Positions 51,527-59,788 of a stretch of 64,000 nucleotides of DNA are shown here, piece after piece. Every line of letters begins with the position of its first letter. Position 1 is the first letter of the stretch. The notes below the pieces were generated by a model. It saw only the letters and a list, made by a program, of their open reading frames with translations, was not told the DNA's origin and did no database searches. The position numbers and the translations under genes were made by a program. Origin of the DNA: Aureispira anguillae (lineage in GTDB: Bacteria > Bacteroidota > Bacteroidia > Chitinophagales > Saprospiraceae); the NCBI RefSeq assembly GCF_026000115.1, contig NZ_AP026867.1, positions 3,157,716 through 3,221,715 on the forward strand, given 5' to 3'.

Positions 51527-52579
51527 CTAAGCCACTGTTCCTTGACAACTAGATCCCGCTCCTGCTGTACAGCCATAACAATGTTGCCCCAACATAATAT
51601 TGCGTTCTTCTAGTGTTTTAAGGTCAAAATTTTCAATATGCTGAGGAGCTGATTTTTCTACTTGCAGTTGCAACATCTGATTAAAATCACAATCGTATAA
51701 ATAACCGTCCCAAGAAACCGATAAGGTATTTCTACACATAACACTTTCTGCGGCCGCTGGATTAAATGACTCTAATAGCAACTGCATATAGTCGTCAAAC
51801 TTTTCCTCTTTCAACAAATAATCTAAAAATCGACTAATTGGAAGGTTCGTAATGGTGTATAAATTATTAAATTCTAAGTTAAAATCCTTTTTTAATACCC
51901 GTTTATAATCTGCCTCTAACCCTGCTTGATTACCAGGCAAGCTTGCTCCTCCAGGATTAAACACTAAGTGTAAATTTAACCCTGTTCCTTCCTTTCCATA
52001 TCCCAATTCATTGAGCAATTGCAAGGCTTCAATAGAGCGCACAAATGCCTTATCTCCCCGTTGTTTATCTGTATTGGCTGCGGTATAACAAGGCAAAGAA
52101 GCAATAACTGTTAAGTTGTGTTTCTTAAAAAATTCAGGGTAGGTTCGATATTCTTTGTTGGAAACCAAAATTGTCAAATTGCTGCGAATAATAATTTCAA
52201 TATCTTTACTAATCGCTCGAATTTGCTCAATAAACCACTGAAAATCTGGATTCATTTCTGGCGCCCCTCCAGTAATATCAACCGTAGTTGTTTTGGCTTT
52301 TTTGATTGCATCCAAACAATGTTGCATGGTTGCTTTGGTCATAATTTCGGTACGGGTCGGCCCTGCATCTACATGACAATGCTCACAAGTCATATTGCAC
52401 ATATACCCCACATTAATTTGAAATATTTCTAATTTGGTAGGTTTAAATGGCATTAAATTTATGTCTTGCAATTTATGCTCAAACTTAGTTACCTGAGGAG
52501 TCGTTTCCTCCAAAATAGCAATTTGAATATTTGGAGTAGCCAGTTTGCTCCCACGTTTTTTTAACGTTTGTAATTTCAT
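51527..52579 (-). CDS. arsS: Arsenosugar biosynthesis radical SAM protein ArsS
   Basis: 350 residues. The radical SAM cluster motif is CNMTCEHCHVDAGP (about 61-74), with TVDITGGAPEMNP for SAM binding. The C-terminal Cys-rich part (MCRNTLSVSWDGYLYDCDFN, HCYGCTAGAGSSCQG) carries the auxiliary cluster ligands of the ArsS/DUF3641 family. In marine bacteria this enzyme adds a 5'-deoxyadenosyl group to dimethylarsenite on the route to arsenosugars. The usual partner ArsM is not in the window. Confidence 0.88.
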   Translation of the reverse strand: MKLQTLKKRGSKLATPNIQIAILEETTPQVTKFEHKLQDINLMPFKPTKLEIFQINVGYMCNMTCEHCHVDAGPTRTEIMTKATMQHCLDAIKKAKTTTVDITGGAPEMNPDFQWFIEQIRAISKDIEIIIRSNLTILVSNKEYRTYPEFFKKHNLTVIASLPCYTAANTDKQRGDKAFVRSIEALQLLNELGYGKEGTGLNLHLVFNPGGASLPGNQAGLEADYKRVLKKDFNLEFNNLYTITNLPISRFLDYLLKEEKFDDYMQLLLESFNPAAAESVMCRNTLSVSWDGYLYDCDFNQMLQLQVEKSAPQHIENFDLKTLEERNIMLGQHCYGCTAGAGSSCQGTVA

Positions 52580-52809
52580 GTATACTTATTTTTTCTTGAC
52601 AAAATTTTTTGTAATACAGACAAGGGTATAAGTCTTATTTTGTCAGTGATAACTAAGCTGTGTCGACTTAGCTCAATTCATTATTGTAATCGTATTTTTA
52701 GCATTAGAGCGCACCGATTACAATAGGTCTAATCAAAAATAGTATTAATAACAGTATTAAACAAAGGTTTAGTTAAAAGGTTTAGTACTTTGTACTTGGT
52801 AATTCTTCA

Positions 52810-53066
52810 GGTTCTTTGACAAATTATGTGGAATAGTAAACTATCTTGCCTGCTTATTACTACTTTTGTTATAAGTTATAGGTCCTAAGTCGTATGCTTA
52901 GTTCCTGTAAATACAGGACATACGACTTAGAACCTAAAAAAGCTTACCCTTTTTTAATGTTTACTACACGATTAGCTTTGCTGCTAGGTTAGCTCGTTAT
53001 CACTCGTGAGCCAGCAAGCTGGGTTCTGCGTGGTTACTACGTGAGCCTACGATTTATCAAAGAACC
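52810..53066. repeat. R-family element, copy R2 (MITE-like)
   Basis: 257 bases bounded by imperfect terminal inverted repeats GGTTCTTTGACAAATT (52,810-52,825) and GATTTATCAAAGAACC (53,051-53,066), 14 of 16 matching. Inside is a hairpin with perfect arms 52,880-52,896 and 52,919-52,935 (AGTCGTATG/CATACGACT). It shares long blocks with R1 and R3. No coding sequence. The remainder of 52,580-53,147 shows no gene. Confidence 0.65.
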
Positions 53067-53147
53067 ATTCTTCATTTGCATCCCAGAAATTTTATCTTTG
53101 ATTTCTATCCTTCCTTAAATCGCCTTTATAACAATAAGTAATAAACC

Positions 53148-53714
53148 ATGTCTAAACATTACCTGATACAAACAGAACGCCTTGGTCTAAGAACTTGGAA
53201 AGAGAGCGACCTAGCCCCCTTTGCCCAAATCAATGCAAGCTCTGAAGTCATGCGTTATTACCCCAATACATTAAGCAAGGAAGCGACCCAAAAATTCATG
53301 GATAGAATTATCCAGCAGTATCAAGATTATGGTTTTTCGGTTTATGCTGTTGATTTATTAGCAACCAATCAATTCATTGGTTATATTGGTTTTATGCGTC
53401 CAACATTTAAGAGTAACTTTACGCCTTGTGTAGAAATTGGTTGGCGCTTAGATCATCGTGTTTGGAACCAAGGTTTGGCAACAGAAGGTGCCCTAGCTTG
53501 TTTAGAATATGGTTTTAAAACATTACAATTGGATAAAATTTATTCTTTTACAGCTACTATTAATAGCCCTTCAGAGCGTATTATGCAAAAGATAGGCATG
53601 CGTAAGATAGATGAATTTGATCACCCTTTATTAGCCCCCGACTCTCCGCTAAGGCGACATGTTCTCTATTTAATTACCAATCAATCATTAGATCAACCAA
53701 AAACTAAACGCTAA
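53148..53714 (+). CDS. GNAT N-acetyltransferase, RimJ/RimL type
   Basis: 188 residues: TERLGLRTWKESDLAPF at the start, IGYIGF, VEIGWRLDHRVWNQGLATEG (acetyl-CoA-binding motif A, Q-G-L-A) and FTATINSPSERIMQKIGM (motif B). This group acetylates N-termini of ribosomal proteins or small amines; the substrate is unknown. A TATCTTTG box at 53,093-53,100 lies 48 bases before the ATG and may be the promoter -7 element. Confidence 0.87.
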   Translation: MSKHYLIQTERLGLRTWKESDLAPFAQINASSEVMRYYPNTLSKEATQKFMDRIIQQYQDYGFSVYAVDLLATNQFIGYIGFMRPTFKSNFTPCVEIGWRLDHRVWNQGLATEGALACLEYGFKTLQLDKIYSFTATINSPSERIMQKIGMRKIDEFDHPLLAPDSPLRRHVLYLITNQSLDQPKTKR

Positions 53715-53825
53715 TTTTTCGGCAGATTCATAACTATTTTGTTTTGTACGTTTTTTTGTTCTTTTAAACTAACTATTCGTTCTCTACCCTATGATTTTTG
53801 TAAAAATTAAAATTGGGGCAGCTTC

Positions 53826-53936
53826 TATCTATTTTTAGATCGCTTTGCTCTTAGAAATTAGACATTAGATCCCAATTAAGTTGTAATTGGGATCTAATGT
53901 CTAAGAGTGAAACGATCTAAGATCTAAGATAGAGCT
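53826..53936. repeat. P-family palindromic element, copy P2
   Basis: Perfect 19-base arms at 53,860-53,878 and 53,884-53,902 inside a longer imperfect pairing of AGATCGCTTTGCTCTTAG with TAAGAGTGAAACGATCT. The outer sequences match copy P1. Confidence 0.6.
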
Positions 53937-54012
53937 AGAAAAAGCCCATTCTGTTAAATTTAAAAAACCGTCAGGTAGAGTAAACTATTCGTTGTTAATC
54001 TAAATCATTGTT

Positions 54013-54684
54013 ATGGTTCGACAAGCTAAGTGTACAAAAAACAAACTTCAAGGCTTAAAAAAAATGGTTCTACTTTCTATAAGTGCTTTACTGCTACTAG
54101 TTTTAGTCATTTTCGGGGCTGATTTTTCGATAAAAGCAAGCACCATTAAACAGTTGCATCAATCAACAGAAACGATTCCTTACAATAAAGTAGGTTTGTT
54201 ATTGGGCACGGTTAAATATCTAAAAAATGGTCGTTTAAATCGCTATTACAAATATAGAATAGAAGCTGCTGTTCGACTCTTTCAGGCACAAAAAATTGAT
54301 CTTATTTTGGTGAGCGGCGACAACAGTAAAAAAGGCTATGATGAACCCACAGATATGAAAGAGGATTTAATAAAAAAGGGCATCCCTGCCTCTAAAATCG
54401 TCTTAGATTATGCTGGTTTTAGAACACTAGACTCTGTTGTTCGTAGTCTAAAAATTTTTGGACAGAAGAAAATAACGGTTATCTCTCAACAATTTCATAA
54501 TGAAAGAGCGATTTTTATTGCCAACTACAAAGGCATTGAAGCCATTGGCTTTTCGGCACAAGATGTCTCTACTCGTGCAGGCATTAAGGTAATGATTAGA
54601 GAAAAGTTTGCCCGTGTAAAAGTTTATTTGGATTTATTATTGGGCGTAGAACCCAAATTCTTAGGAAAACCAATTAAAATTTGA
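54013..54684 (+). CDS. SanA/YdcF-type DUF218 membrane protein
   Basis: 223 residues with a cytoplasmic start, one membrane helix (about 18-38) and a DUF218 domain: KVGLLLGTVKYLKNGRLNRY, AAVRLFQAQKIDLILVSGDN, DMKEDLIKKGIP..KI.LDYAGFRTLDSV and VISQQFHNERAIFIA. It resembles E. coli SanA, linked to envelope integrity and vancomycin sensitivity at high temperature. The biochemical role is unknown. An internal ATG at residue 18 is an alternative start. Confidence 0.85.
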   Translation: MVRQAKCTKNKLQGLKKMVLLSISALLLLVLVIFGADFSIKASTIKQLHQSTETIPYNKVGLLLGTVKYLKNGRLNRYYKYRIEAAVRLFQAQKIDLILVSGDNSKKGYDEPTDMKEDLIKKGIPASKIVLDYAGFRTLDSVVRSLKIFGQKKITVISQQFHNERAIFIANYKGIEAIGFSAQDVSTRAGIKVMIREKFARVKVYLDLLLGVEPKFLGKPIKI

Positions 54685-54974
54685 GGCTCATTAGCAGGCT
54701 TTCAAAGTAAAGCATTCTGTGTTTTTTTTCTTAGTCCTAATCTTTATATCTCATGTTTCATAAATATGGAGCGATTTCCCATATTATCAATGAGAGCGTC
54801 AAGAAATAGCTAGAAAAAGCAACAAGGCTTGAACATTTTAACGAAATTTCCATTATTTTTACAGCTATTTACATTAGGTTCCATAACTTTAAATATTTTG
54901 TGGATAATAAGTGCTTATTCCTAAGAAAGCATTTTTATCTGTAAACCTATATATATCACTTTTCAATACAGAAA

Positions 54975-56306
54975 ATGAGTAACCAACGTATATTAGATGA
55001 GGTAGCCAAAACGAGCATCCAACTCATGTTAAAAGAAACATTTTATGGGCACTTTTTTACAAGTATTCTCAAAGACGTTTCTGAAAGAACCGAGTCTATT
55101 GCTACAACAATTAGTACCAATCAAATGATTAAGCTAATTGTCAACCCTCAATATTGGGACAATACACTCAAAGTTCCTGGCGATGATGCAGCAACTAAAG
55201 ATTTACGCTATGGAGCCATCAAGCACCAAATTTTGCATATTGTCTTCAAACATGCTTTGCGTTTTACAGAATTTGGAAATAAAAAACTGTTTGGGATTGC
55301 TTCCGATCTGGCTGCCAATCAATATATCAAATCCGAACAATTGACAGAGGATGCCATTCGTATGGAAGACTTTCCTGAATTTAAACTTAATCGAGGGCAG
55401 AGTATCGATTATTATTACAAGCGCTTAGCAGAAGAGTTAGAAGACATGCAGCAAGATGGTGGCGGGCAAGGTAATGATAGTGACGAGGAAGAAAACGAAA
55501 ATTGTGAATCTAGCAGTGGGCAGAGTGATGACAAAGAGCAAAATGGGCTCAATCAAGCTCAAAACCGCCTAAAGGATCTAATGGAAAATGAAAATAACCA
55601 ACAGTTAGATCAACATAAATTTTGGGATGAATTTGAGCGCTTATCTAGTGCCGAACAAAAAATGATTGATGCAGCGATTAATGAATCCATTATTAATTCT
55701 GTTTCTAGAATCAAGCCCAAAGATTATGGTAAATTGCCTGGTGGATTACAACAATATATCAACCTATTGGTTGAATCACTCAAGCCCAATGTAAATTGGC
55801 GCCGAATTTTACGCATTTTTACCGCTAGCAGCAGTAGAACTCGACTCAAAAATACCATTCGTAGACCGTCTAAACGCTATGGTACAACTCCAGGTATCAA
55901 AATTCAGTGCAAACAAAAAATCTTAGTTGCTATTGACACTTCTGGATCTGTCAATGAGGATGAATTAAGAGAATTTTTTGGAGAGTTATATCATATTTGG
56001 AAACAAGGAGCCGAAATCTATGTTGTAGAATGCGATACGCATATCCACAATCAATACAGTTATACAGGACGTCCACCAGAATTAATTAGTGGTAGAGGTG
56101 GCACAGACTTCAATGCTCCTATCGAGTTTGCCAATGAAAAATACCTACCAGATGCTATTGTCTATTTTACCGATGGCTATGCTCCAGCCCCCAATATAAT
56201 TTCTAGAAAGCCAATTTTGTGGATGGTTACTAGCCAAGGCATTAGTGAGGATACTTGGGACTTTTTGCCAGGACGAAAAGTAAAAATGACCAAGCAGTTT
56301 GCATAA
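54975..56306 (+). CDS. DUF2201-type metallopeptidase-like protein with VWA domain
   Basis: 443 residues. The N-terminal domain (about 1-150) holds AIKHQILHIVFKHALR at about 76-91, the place where DUF2201 relatives carry HExxH; here Glu is Gln. An acidic low-complexity stretch (about 155-190, rich in D/E/S/Q) follows, then a helical part. A VWA-like domain (about 312-440) has the metal-site motifs VAIDTSGSVNEDE, SGRGGTDFNAP and YFTDGYAP. Relatives often pair with MoxR-type AAA ATPases, but none is next to it. The change suggests a binding rather than a cutting role. Confidence 0.78.
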   Translation: MSNQRILDEVAKTSIQLMLKETFYGHFFTSILKDVSERTESIATTISTNQMIKLIVNPQYWDNTLKVPGDDAATKDLRYGAIKHQILHIVFKHALRFTEFGNKKLFGIASDLAANQYIKSEQLTEDAIRMEDFPEFKLNRGQSIDYYYKRLAEELEDMQQDGGGQGNDSDEEENENCESSSGQSDDKEQNGLNQAQNRLKDLMENENNQQLDQHKFWDEFERLSSAEQKMIDAAINESIINSVSRIKPKDYGKLPGGLQQYINLLVESLKPNVNWRRILRIFTASSSRTRLKNTIRRPSKRYGTTPGIKIQCKQKILVAIDTSGSVNEDELREFFGELYHIWKQGAEIYVVECDTHIHNQYSYTGRPPELISGRGGTDFNAPIEFANEKYLPDAIVYFTDGYAPAPNIISRKPILWMVTSQGISEDTWDFLPGRKVKMTKQFA

Positions 56307-56409
56307 CATCAAAGTCCTTAATTTTAAGGATTCGTTTTTTACAGCTAAAGACGCTTTTTGCTCTCCTCGACAATTTTGGTAAATCTTAAAATTGGGTTAG
56401 CTCTTTTTG

Positions 56410-56492
56410 TTTCACAACTAGATTTTAGACTCCTCTTATAACTTAGTTGGAGTCTAAAACCTAAGTGTGAAACAATCTAACATTTAGTGCAA
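56410..56492. repeat. P-family palindromic element, copy P3
   Basis: Inner arms near 56,421-56,433 and 56,449-56,461 (GATTTTAGACTCC / GGAGTCTAAAACC) and outer GTTTCACA/TGTGAAAC pairing, as in P2. It lies downstream of the VWA gene and may double as a transcription stop. Confidence 0.5.
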
Positions 56493-56525
56493 TAAATCAT
56501 TACTTAGGAAGCATCCTAAACTAAA

Positions 56526-56557
56526 AATGGGCTGATGAAAAGCAATCACCAACCCAT
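56526..56557 (-). terminator. Possible terminator after mscS
   Basis: Imperfect stem AATGGGCTGATG with CACCAACCCATT (10 of 12, including wobble pairs), about 27 bases past the stop codon. Confidence 0.4.
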
Positions 56558-56583
56558 TCTTTATGTAACTAATAGCTATATCC

Positions 56584-57414
56584 TTATTTAAGAACATTCA
56601 CATCCATTGTTGGATAAGGAATGCCAACATTATTTTTATCAAATTCTTTCTTAATATTTTCATGCATGTAGAAATACACATCCCACCAATGCGCTGGTTT
56701 TGTCCAAGGGCGTACAGCAAAATTCACAGAGCTATCTCCCAATTCAGAGACAAAAACATCTGTTTTTTCGGGATCAATAACATGAGGACAAGCAGCCAAT
56801 ACTTCCTGAATTACTTGTCTAGCTTTGTTGATGTCGTCTCCATAACCAATTCCAAAAGTCATGTCTACCCGACGAGTGTCTTGCATGGTCAAATTCTCTA
56901 TTGCTCCATTAGACAATGGTCCATTAGGAATAATAATTGTTTTATTATCTGGTGTTAATAATATAGTATTAAAGATTTGAATCTCTTTAACGCCACCAGT
57001 AAACCCTTGAGCAGAAATAATGTCTCCTACCTTAAATGGTTTGAATAATAAAATCATTACTCCACCTGCAAAATTTGACAAACCTCCCTGCAATGCCATA
57101 CCTACAGCAAAAGCCGCAGCACTTAAAATCGCAACAAAAGAGGTAACTTCCATCCCCAGTGTACTCGCCACTGCTAATAACAATAGAATTTTCAACAATA
57201 CACTAAGCATTGAAACTAAAAATGGGCGTAAAGATTCATCCATTTTACTTTTCTGCATTGCAGCAGCAATTAGCTTTACTGCTCGACCAATAACCATTGA
57301 TCCAACGATCCAAACAATAATAGCAAGCGCAAAAGATTTAAGCGCACTTAAAAAGCTTTCCCCTTGCAAAAAGGTCATGATATCAAAATCAATCAAGAAT
57401 AAAAATCCGTTCAT
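56584..57414 (-). CDS. mscS: Small-conductance mechanosensitive channel (MscS family)
   Basis: 276 residues with three N-terminal helices; the pore-lining third helix is followed by the family hallmark GMALQGGLSNFAGGVMILLF. Then come the beta domain (KPFKVGDIISAQGFTGGVKE, NTILLTPDNKTIIIPNGPLS) and the alpha/beta domain ending in YPTMDVNVLK. It releases solutes when the inner membrane is stretched. Length is the same as E. coli MscS. Confidence 0.94.
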   Translation of the reverse strand: MNGFLFLIDFDIMTFLQGESFLSALKSFALAIIVWIVGSMVIGRAVKLIAAAMQKSKMDESLRPFLVSMLSVLLKILLLLAVASTLGMEVTSFVAILSAAAFAVGMALQGGLSNFAGGVMILLFKPFKVGDIISAQGFTGGVKEIQIFNTILLTPDNKTIIIPNGPLSNGAIENLTMQDTRRVDMTFGIGYGDDINKARQVIQEVLAACPHVIDPEKTDVFVSELGDSSVNFAVRPWTKPAHWWDVYFYMHENIKKEFDKNNVGIPYPTMDVNVLK

Positions 57415-57765
57415 TAGTTTATGAATTTTAAATGAAGTAAAATTATAAAATTAAAGGAGGGGGGTATTAATATGCCAAAGTATAAACTTTTATTTACTTA
57501 CCATAGGATATATGAGGTTTTTTTTGATAGCAAACCGTACTTATATTTATGGTGTTATTTTTGTAAATAACTACAGCGAGTCTATTGGAGGCACAAAAAG
57601 TCATGTTAAAAATGATGCCAAAATTTGTTCTTTGTGGCTTTTTATTACAGAAATAATACTTACTTTTTTCTATTTTTTAGTCTAATTTTATCTTCCAATA
57701 CAAATCAGCAACAAATCTTTTGCCCTAATAACCTTCTCATTTTTAAACTATTTTAATTATAAATT
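57415..57765. other. 350-base gap without a recognisable gene
   Basis: AT-rich divergent region between mscS and a lipoprotein gene; it must hold both promoters. No repeat or RNA was recognised. Confidence 0.4.
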
Positions 57766-58695
57766 ATGAAGATCATCCTGTTCTCTTTATTGGCTTGCGG
57801 TCTATTATTTACAGCCTGTGAACCATCTCCTCCGATCACCCCCAACAACGATGCTAAGTTGATATTTAAATTAAAATTCGACTCCACCCAAACCCGACTA
57901 AACGCATTGGCACAAACAGCTCCTATGCCAGCAGGTCATGCTGGTCAACACCCCAAATTTAATGGAATGAGTGCCCATAAAATAGAATTAGTGCCCAATT
58001 CGCTAACCCCTGTTAATGCTGGTCCTGTCGTTTATCATGGTCCTGAAACAAACGCAGGAGGCGACAATGCGATTAAGTTTAATGAAGCAATCATCAAAAA
58101 AGAAGGGGAAACATTCTATGAAGTGCCACTCAAAGATATAGCAGCAGGTACTTATGAGTATATTCGGGTATCCGTGAGCTACCAGAACTATGACGTATAT
58201 TACGACATTAACAATGTCCCCACCTGGCCTTCGGGAACAATTAATTTGCCCAATCAAAAAGGAACCATTGCTTCATTTGTTGGTTTTAATACCTACATCA
58301 ACAGTATTACGCCAAAGAATATAACCAAAAGTGTCAATGCCAATAAACTCCAAGGTTATTGGGCTTTTGAAACAGACCTTAGCAGCCCATACAATAGTGC
58401 CAATGCTATTTATACAGGTGCTGCACCTGGAACAACCGTTGTCAATCCCATTAGTTCAACCGCCCCTACCCCCTCTGGTTCTTGTCTCGTAACGGGTACT
58501 TTTGATGGAAATGCCTTAGAAATAACAGGTAATGAAACAGAAGATATTATCGTAACGCTATCCTTTTCTACCAACAAAAGTTTTGAGTGGGTAGACAGCA
58601 ACGGAAACGGCAAATTAGATATTGATGTTAGCACAGGAACTACAGAAACGGTAGTAGATATGGGACTTCGTGGGTTAAAAGCCAGTTATCAATAA
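57766..58695 (+). CDS. Conserved Bacteroidota-type lipoprotein
   Basis: 309 residues with a lipobox (LLFTACEP, Cys18). The mature protein is beta-rich, with GTYEYIRVSVSYQNYDVYYD, SSGSCLVTG-like SGSCLVTGTFDG and DSNGNGKLDID near the C-terminus, an acidic loop that could bind calcium. It has no catalytic motif I recognise. It is probably anchored in a membrane facing the periplasm or outside. It is separated from TerC by a hairpin. Confidence 0.65.
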   Translation: MKIILFSLLACGLLFTACEPSPPITPNNDAKLIFKLKFDSTQTRLNALAQTAPMPAGHAGQHPKFNGMSAHKIELVPNSLTPVNAGPVVYHGPETNAGGDNAIKFNEAIIKKEGETFYEVPLKDIAAGTYEYIRVSVSYQNYDVYYDINNVPTWPSGTINLPNQKGTIASFVGFNTYINSITPKNITKSVNANKLQGYWAFETDLSSPYNSANAIYTGAAPGTTVVNPISSTAPTPSGSCLVTGTFDGNALEITGNETEDIIVTLSFSTNKSFEWVDSNGNGKLDIDVSTGTTETVVDMGLRGLKASYQ

Positions 58696-58700
58696 TTGAT

Positions 58701-58770
58701 TTAGTAAGGGGTAAAAAACTGTCCTTGACAAATTGCAGACAATTCATTCTATTTTTTTACTCCTTACTAA
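58701..58770 (+). terminator. Hairpin terminator after the lipoprotein gene
   Basis: Arms TTAGTAAGGGGTAAAAAA (58,701-58,718) and TTTTTTACTCCTTACTAA (58,753-58,770) pair at 17 of 18 positions, followed by an A run; located just after the stop. Confidence 0.55.
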
Positions 58771-58836
58771 AAAAACTCTTACATTTGCTTTTCTATTAAC
58801 CTTTCATCAAAACATCACCTTACATAATATCAACCA

Positions 58837-59778
58837 ATGGATTTTGCAGCAATTACAGAATTATTTAGTACTTCTCAGGCATGGGTTTCTTTAGGAATGT
58901 TGACGCTAATGGAGATTGTACTAGGAATTGATAATATCATTTTTATATCTATTGTTGCCAACAAGCTCCCCCTCAATCAACAGCCCAAAGCACGAAATAT
59001 AGGTTTGTTCTTGGCTATGATTCTAAGAATTATCCTATTATTTGGAATTACCATCATTATTGCCATGCAAGACCCCTTGTTTGAGCCGCATATTTTTGGT
59101 ATGCATGCCAAGGTAACTGGGCAAAGTTTGATTTTGATGTTTGGTGGACTGTTTTTACTCTACAAGTCCGTTACTGAAATTCACCACAAGTTGGAGGGAG
59201 TCAACCAATCTAATGAAGGCGAGCGGAGTGCCAAAAACACATTGAGTAATATTATCTTGCAAATTTGTGTCTTAAATATCGTTTTTTCCTTTGACTCTAT
59301 CCTAACAGCCGTAGGACTAACCCAAGATATTGCCCGTACCCCTATGTTGTCTGATCCTAGTCGTCTTTACGATCCGCTCCCTATTATGGTTTTAGGCGTT
59401 GTATTTTCTATGATTATTATGATGGCATTTGCAGGACCAATTGGCCGTTTTGTCAACAAACATCCTTCGATACAAGTATTGGGGCTTTCTTTTTTGATTC
59501 TAATTGGCTTTATGTTGGTCGTAGAAGGTGCACACAGTGCTCATTTAATGCCTGAAAACGTAAACATTCCAAAAGGTTATATGTATTTTGCCATTTTCTT
59601 CTCGCTTACGGTAGAATTACTTAATATTAAGGTAAGACAAAGTGGCAAGCCAGTACAACTTAAAGGAGCATTGCAAGAGGCCAAAGAACGTGATTTATAC
59701 AACTTGGATCCTACTAATGACACCACTGTTGAGGTTACAGTGACTCCTGAAACGATCAATGAAATGGAGAATGATTAG
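58837..59778 (+). CDS. TerC-family integral membrane protein
   Basis: 313 residues with eight or so helices. Family motifs: TLMEIVLGIDNIIFISIVAN (about 25-44), RILLLFGI region, VFSFDSILTAVGLT and the second acidic VEGAHSAH. TerC proteins were named from tellurite resistance; several export manganese or help fold exported metalloproteins. No ter genes surround it, so the metal-homeostasis role is the more likely. It is convergent with the LRR gene, ten bases apart. Confidence 0.9.
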   Translation: MDFAAITELFSTSQAWVSLGMLTLMEIVLGIDNIIFISIVANKLPLNQQPKARNIGLFLAMILRIILLFGITIIIAMQDPLFEPHIFGMHAKVTGQSLILMFGGLFLLYKSVTEIHHKLEGVNQSNEGERSAKNTLSNIILQICVLNIVFSFDSILTAVGLTQDIARTPMLSDPSRLYDPLPIMVLGVVFSMIIMMAFAGPIGRFVNKHPSIQVLGLSFLILIGFMLVVEGAHSAHLMPENVNIPKGYMYFAIFFSLTVELLNIKVRQSGKPVQLKGALQEAKERDLYNLDPTNDTTVEVTVTPETINEMEND

Positions 59779-59788
59779 TTTCTCTTTT

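Noticed and set aside
51481..51576. The upstream ATG of the small membrane protein gene that overlaps arsS.
   Set aside because: The overlap would be 50 bases in another frame and adds no hydrophobic or conserved sequence; the ATG at 51,480 is simpler.
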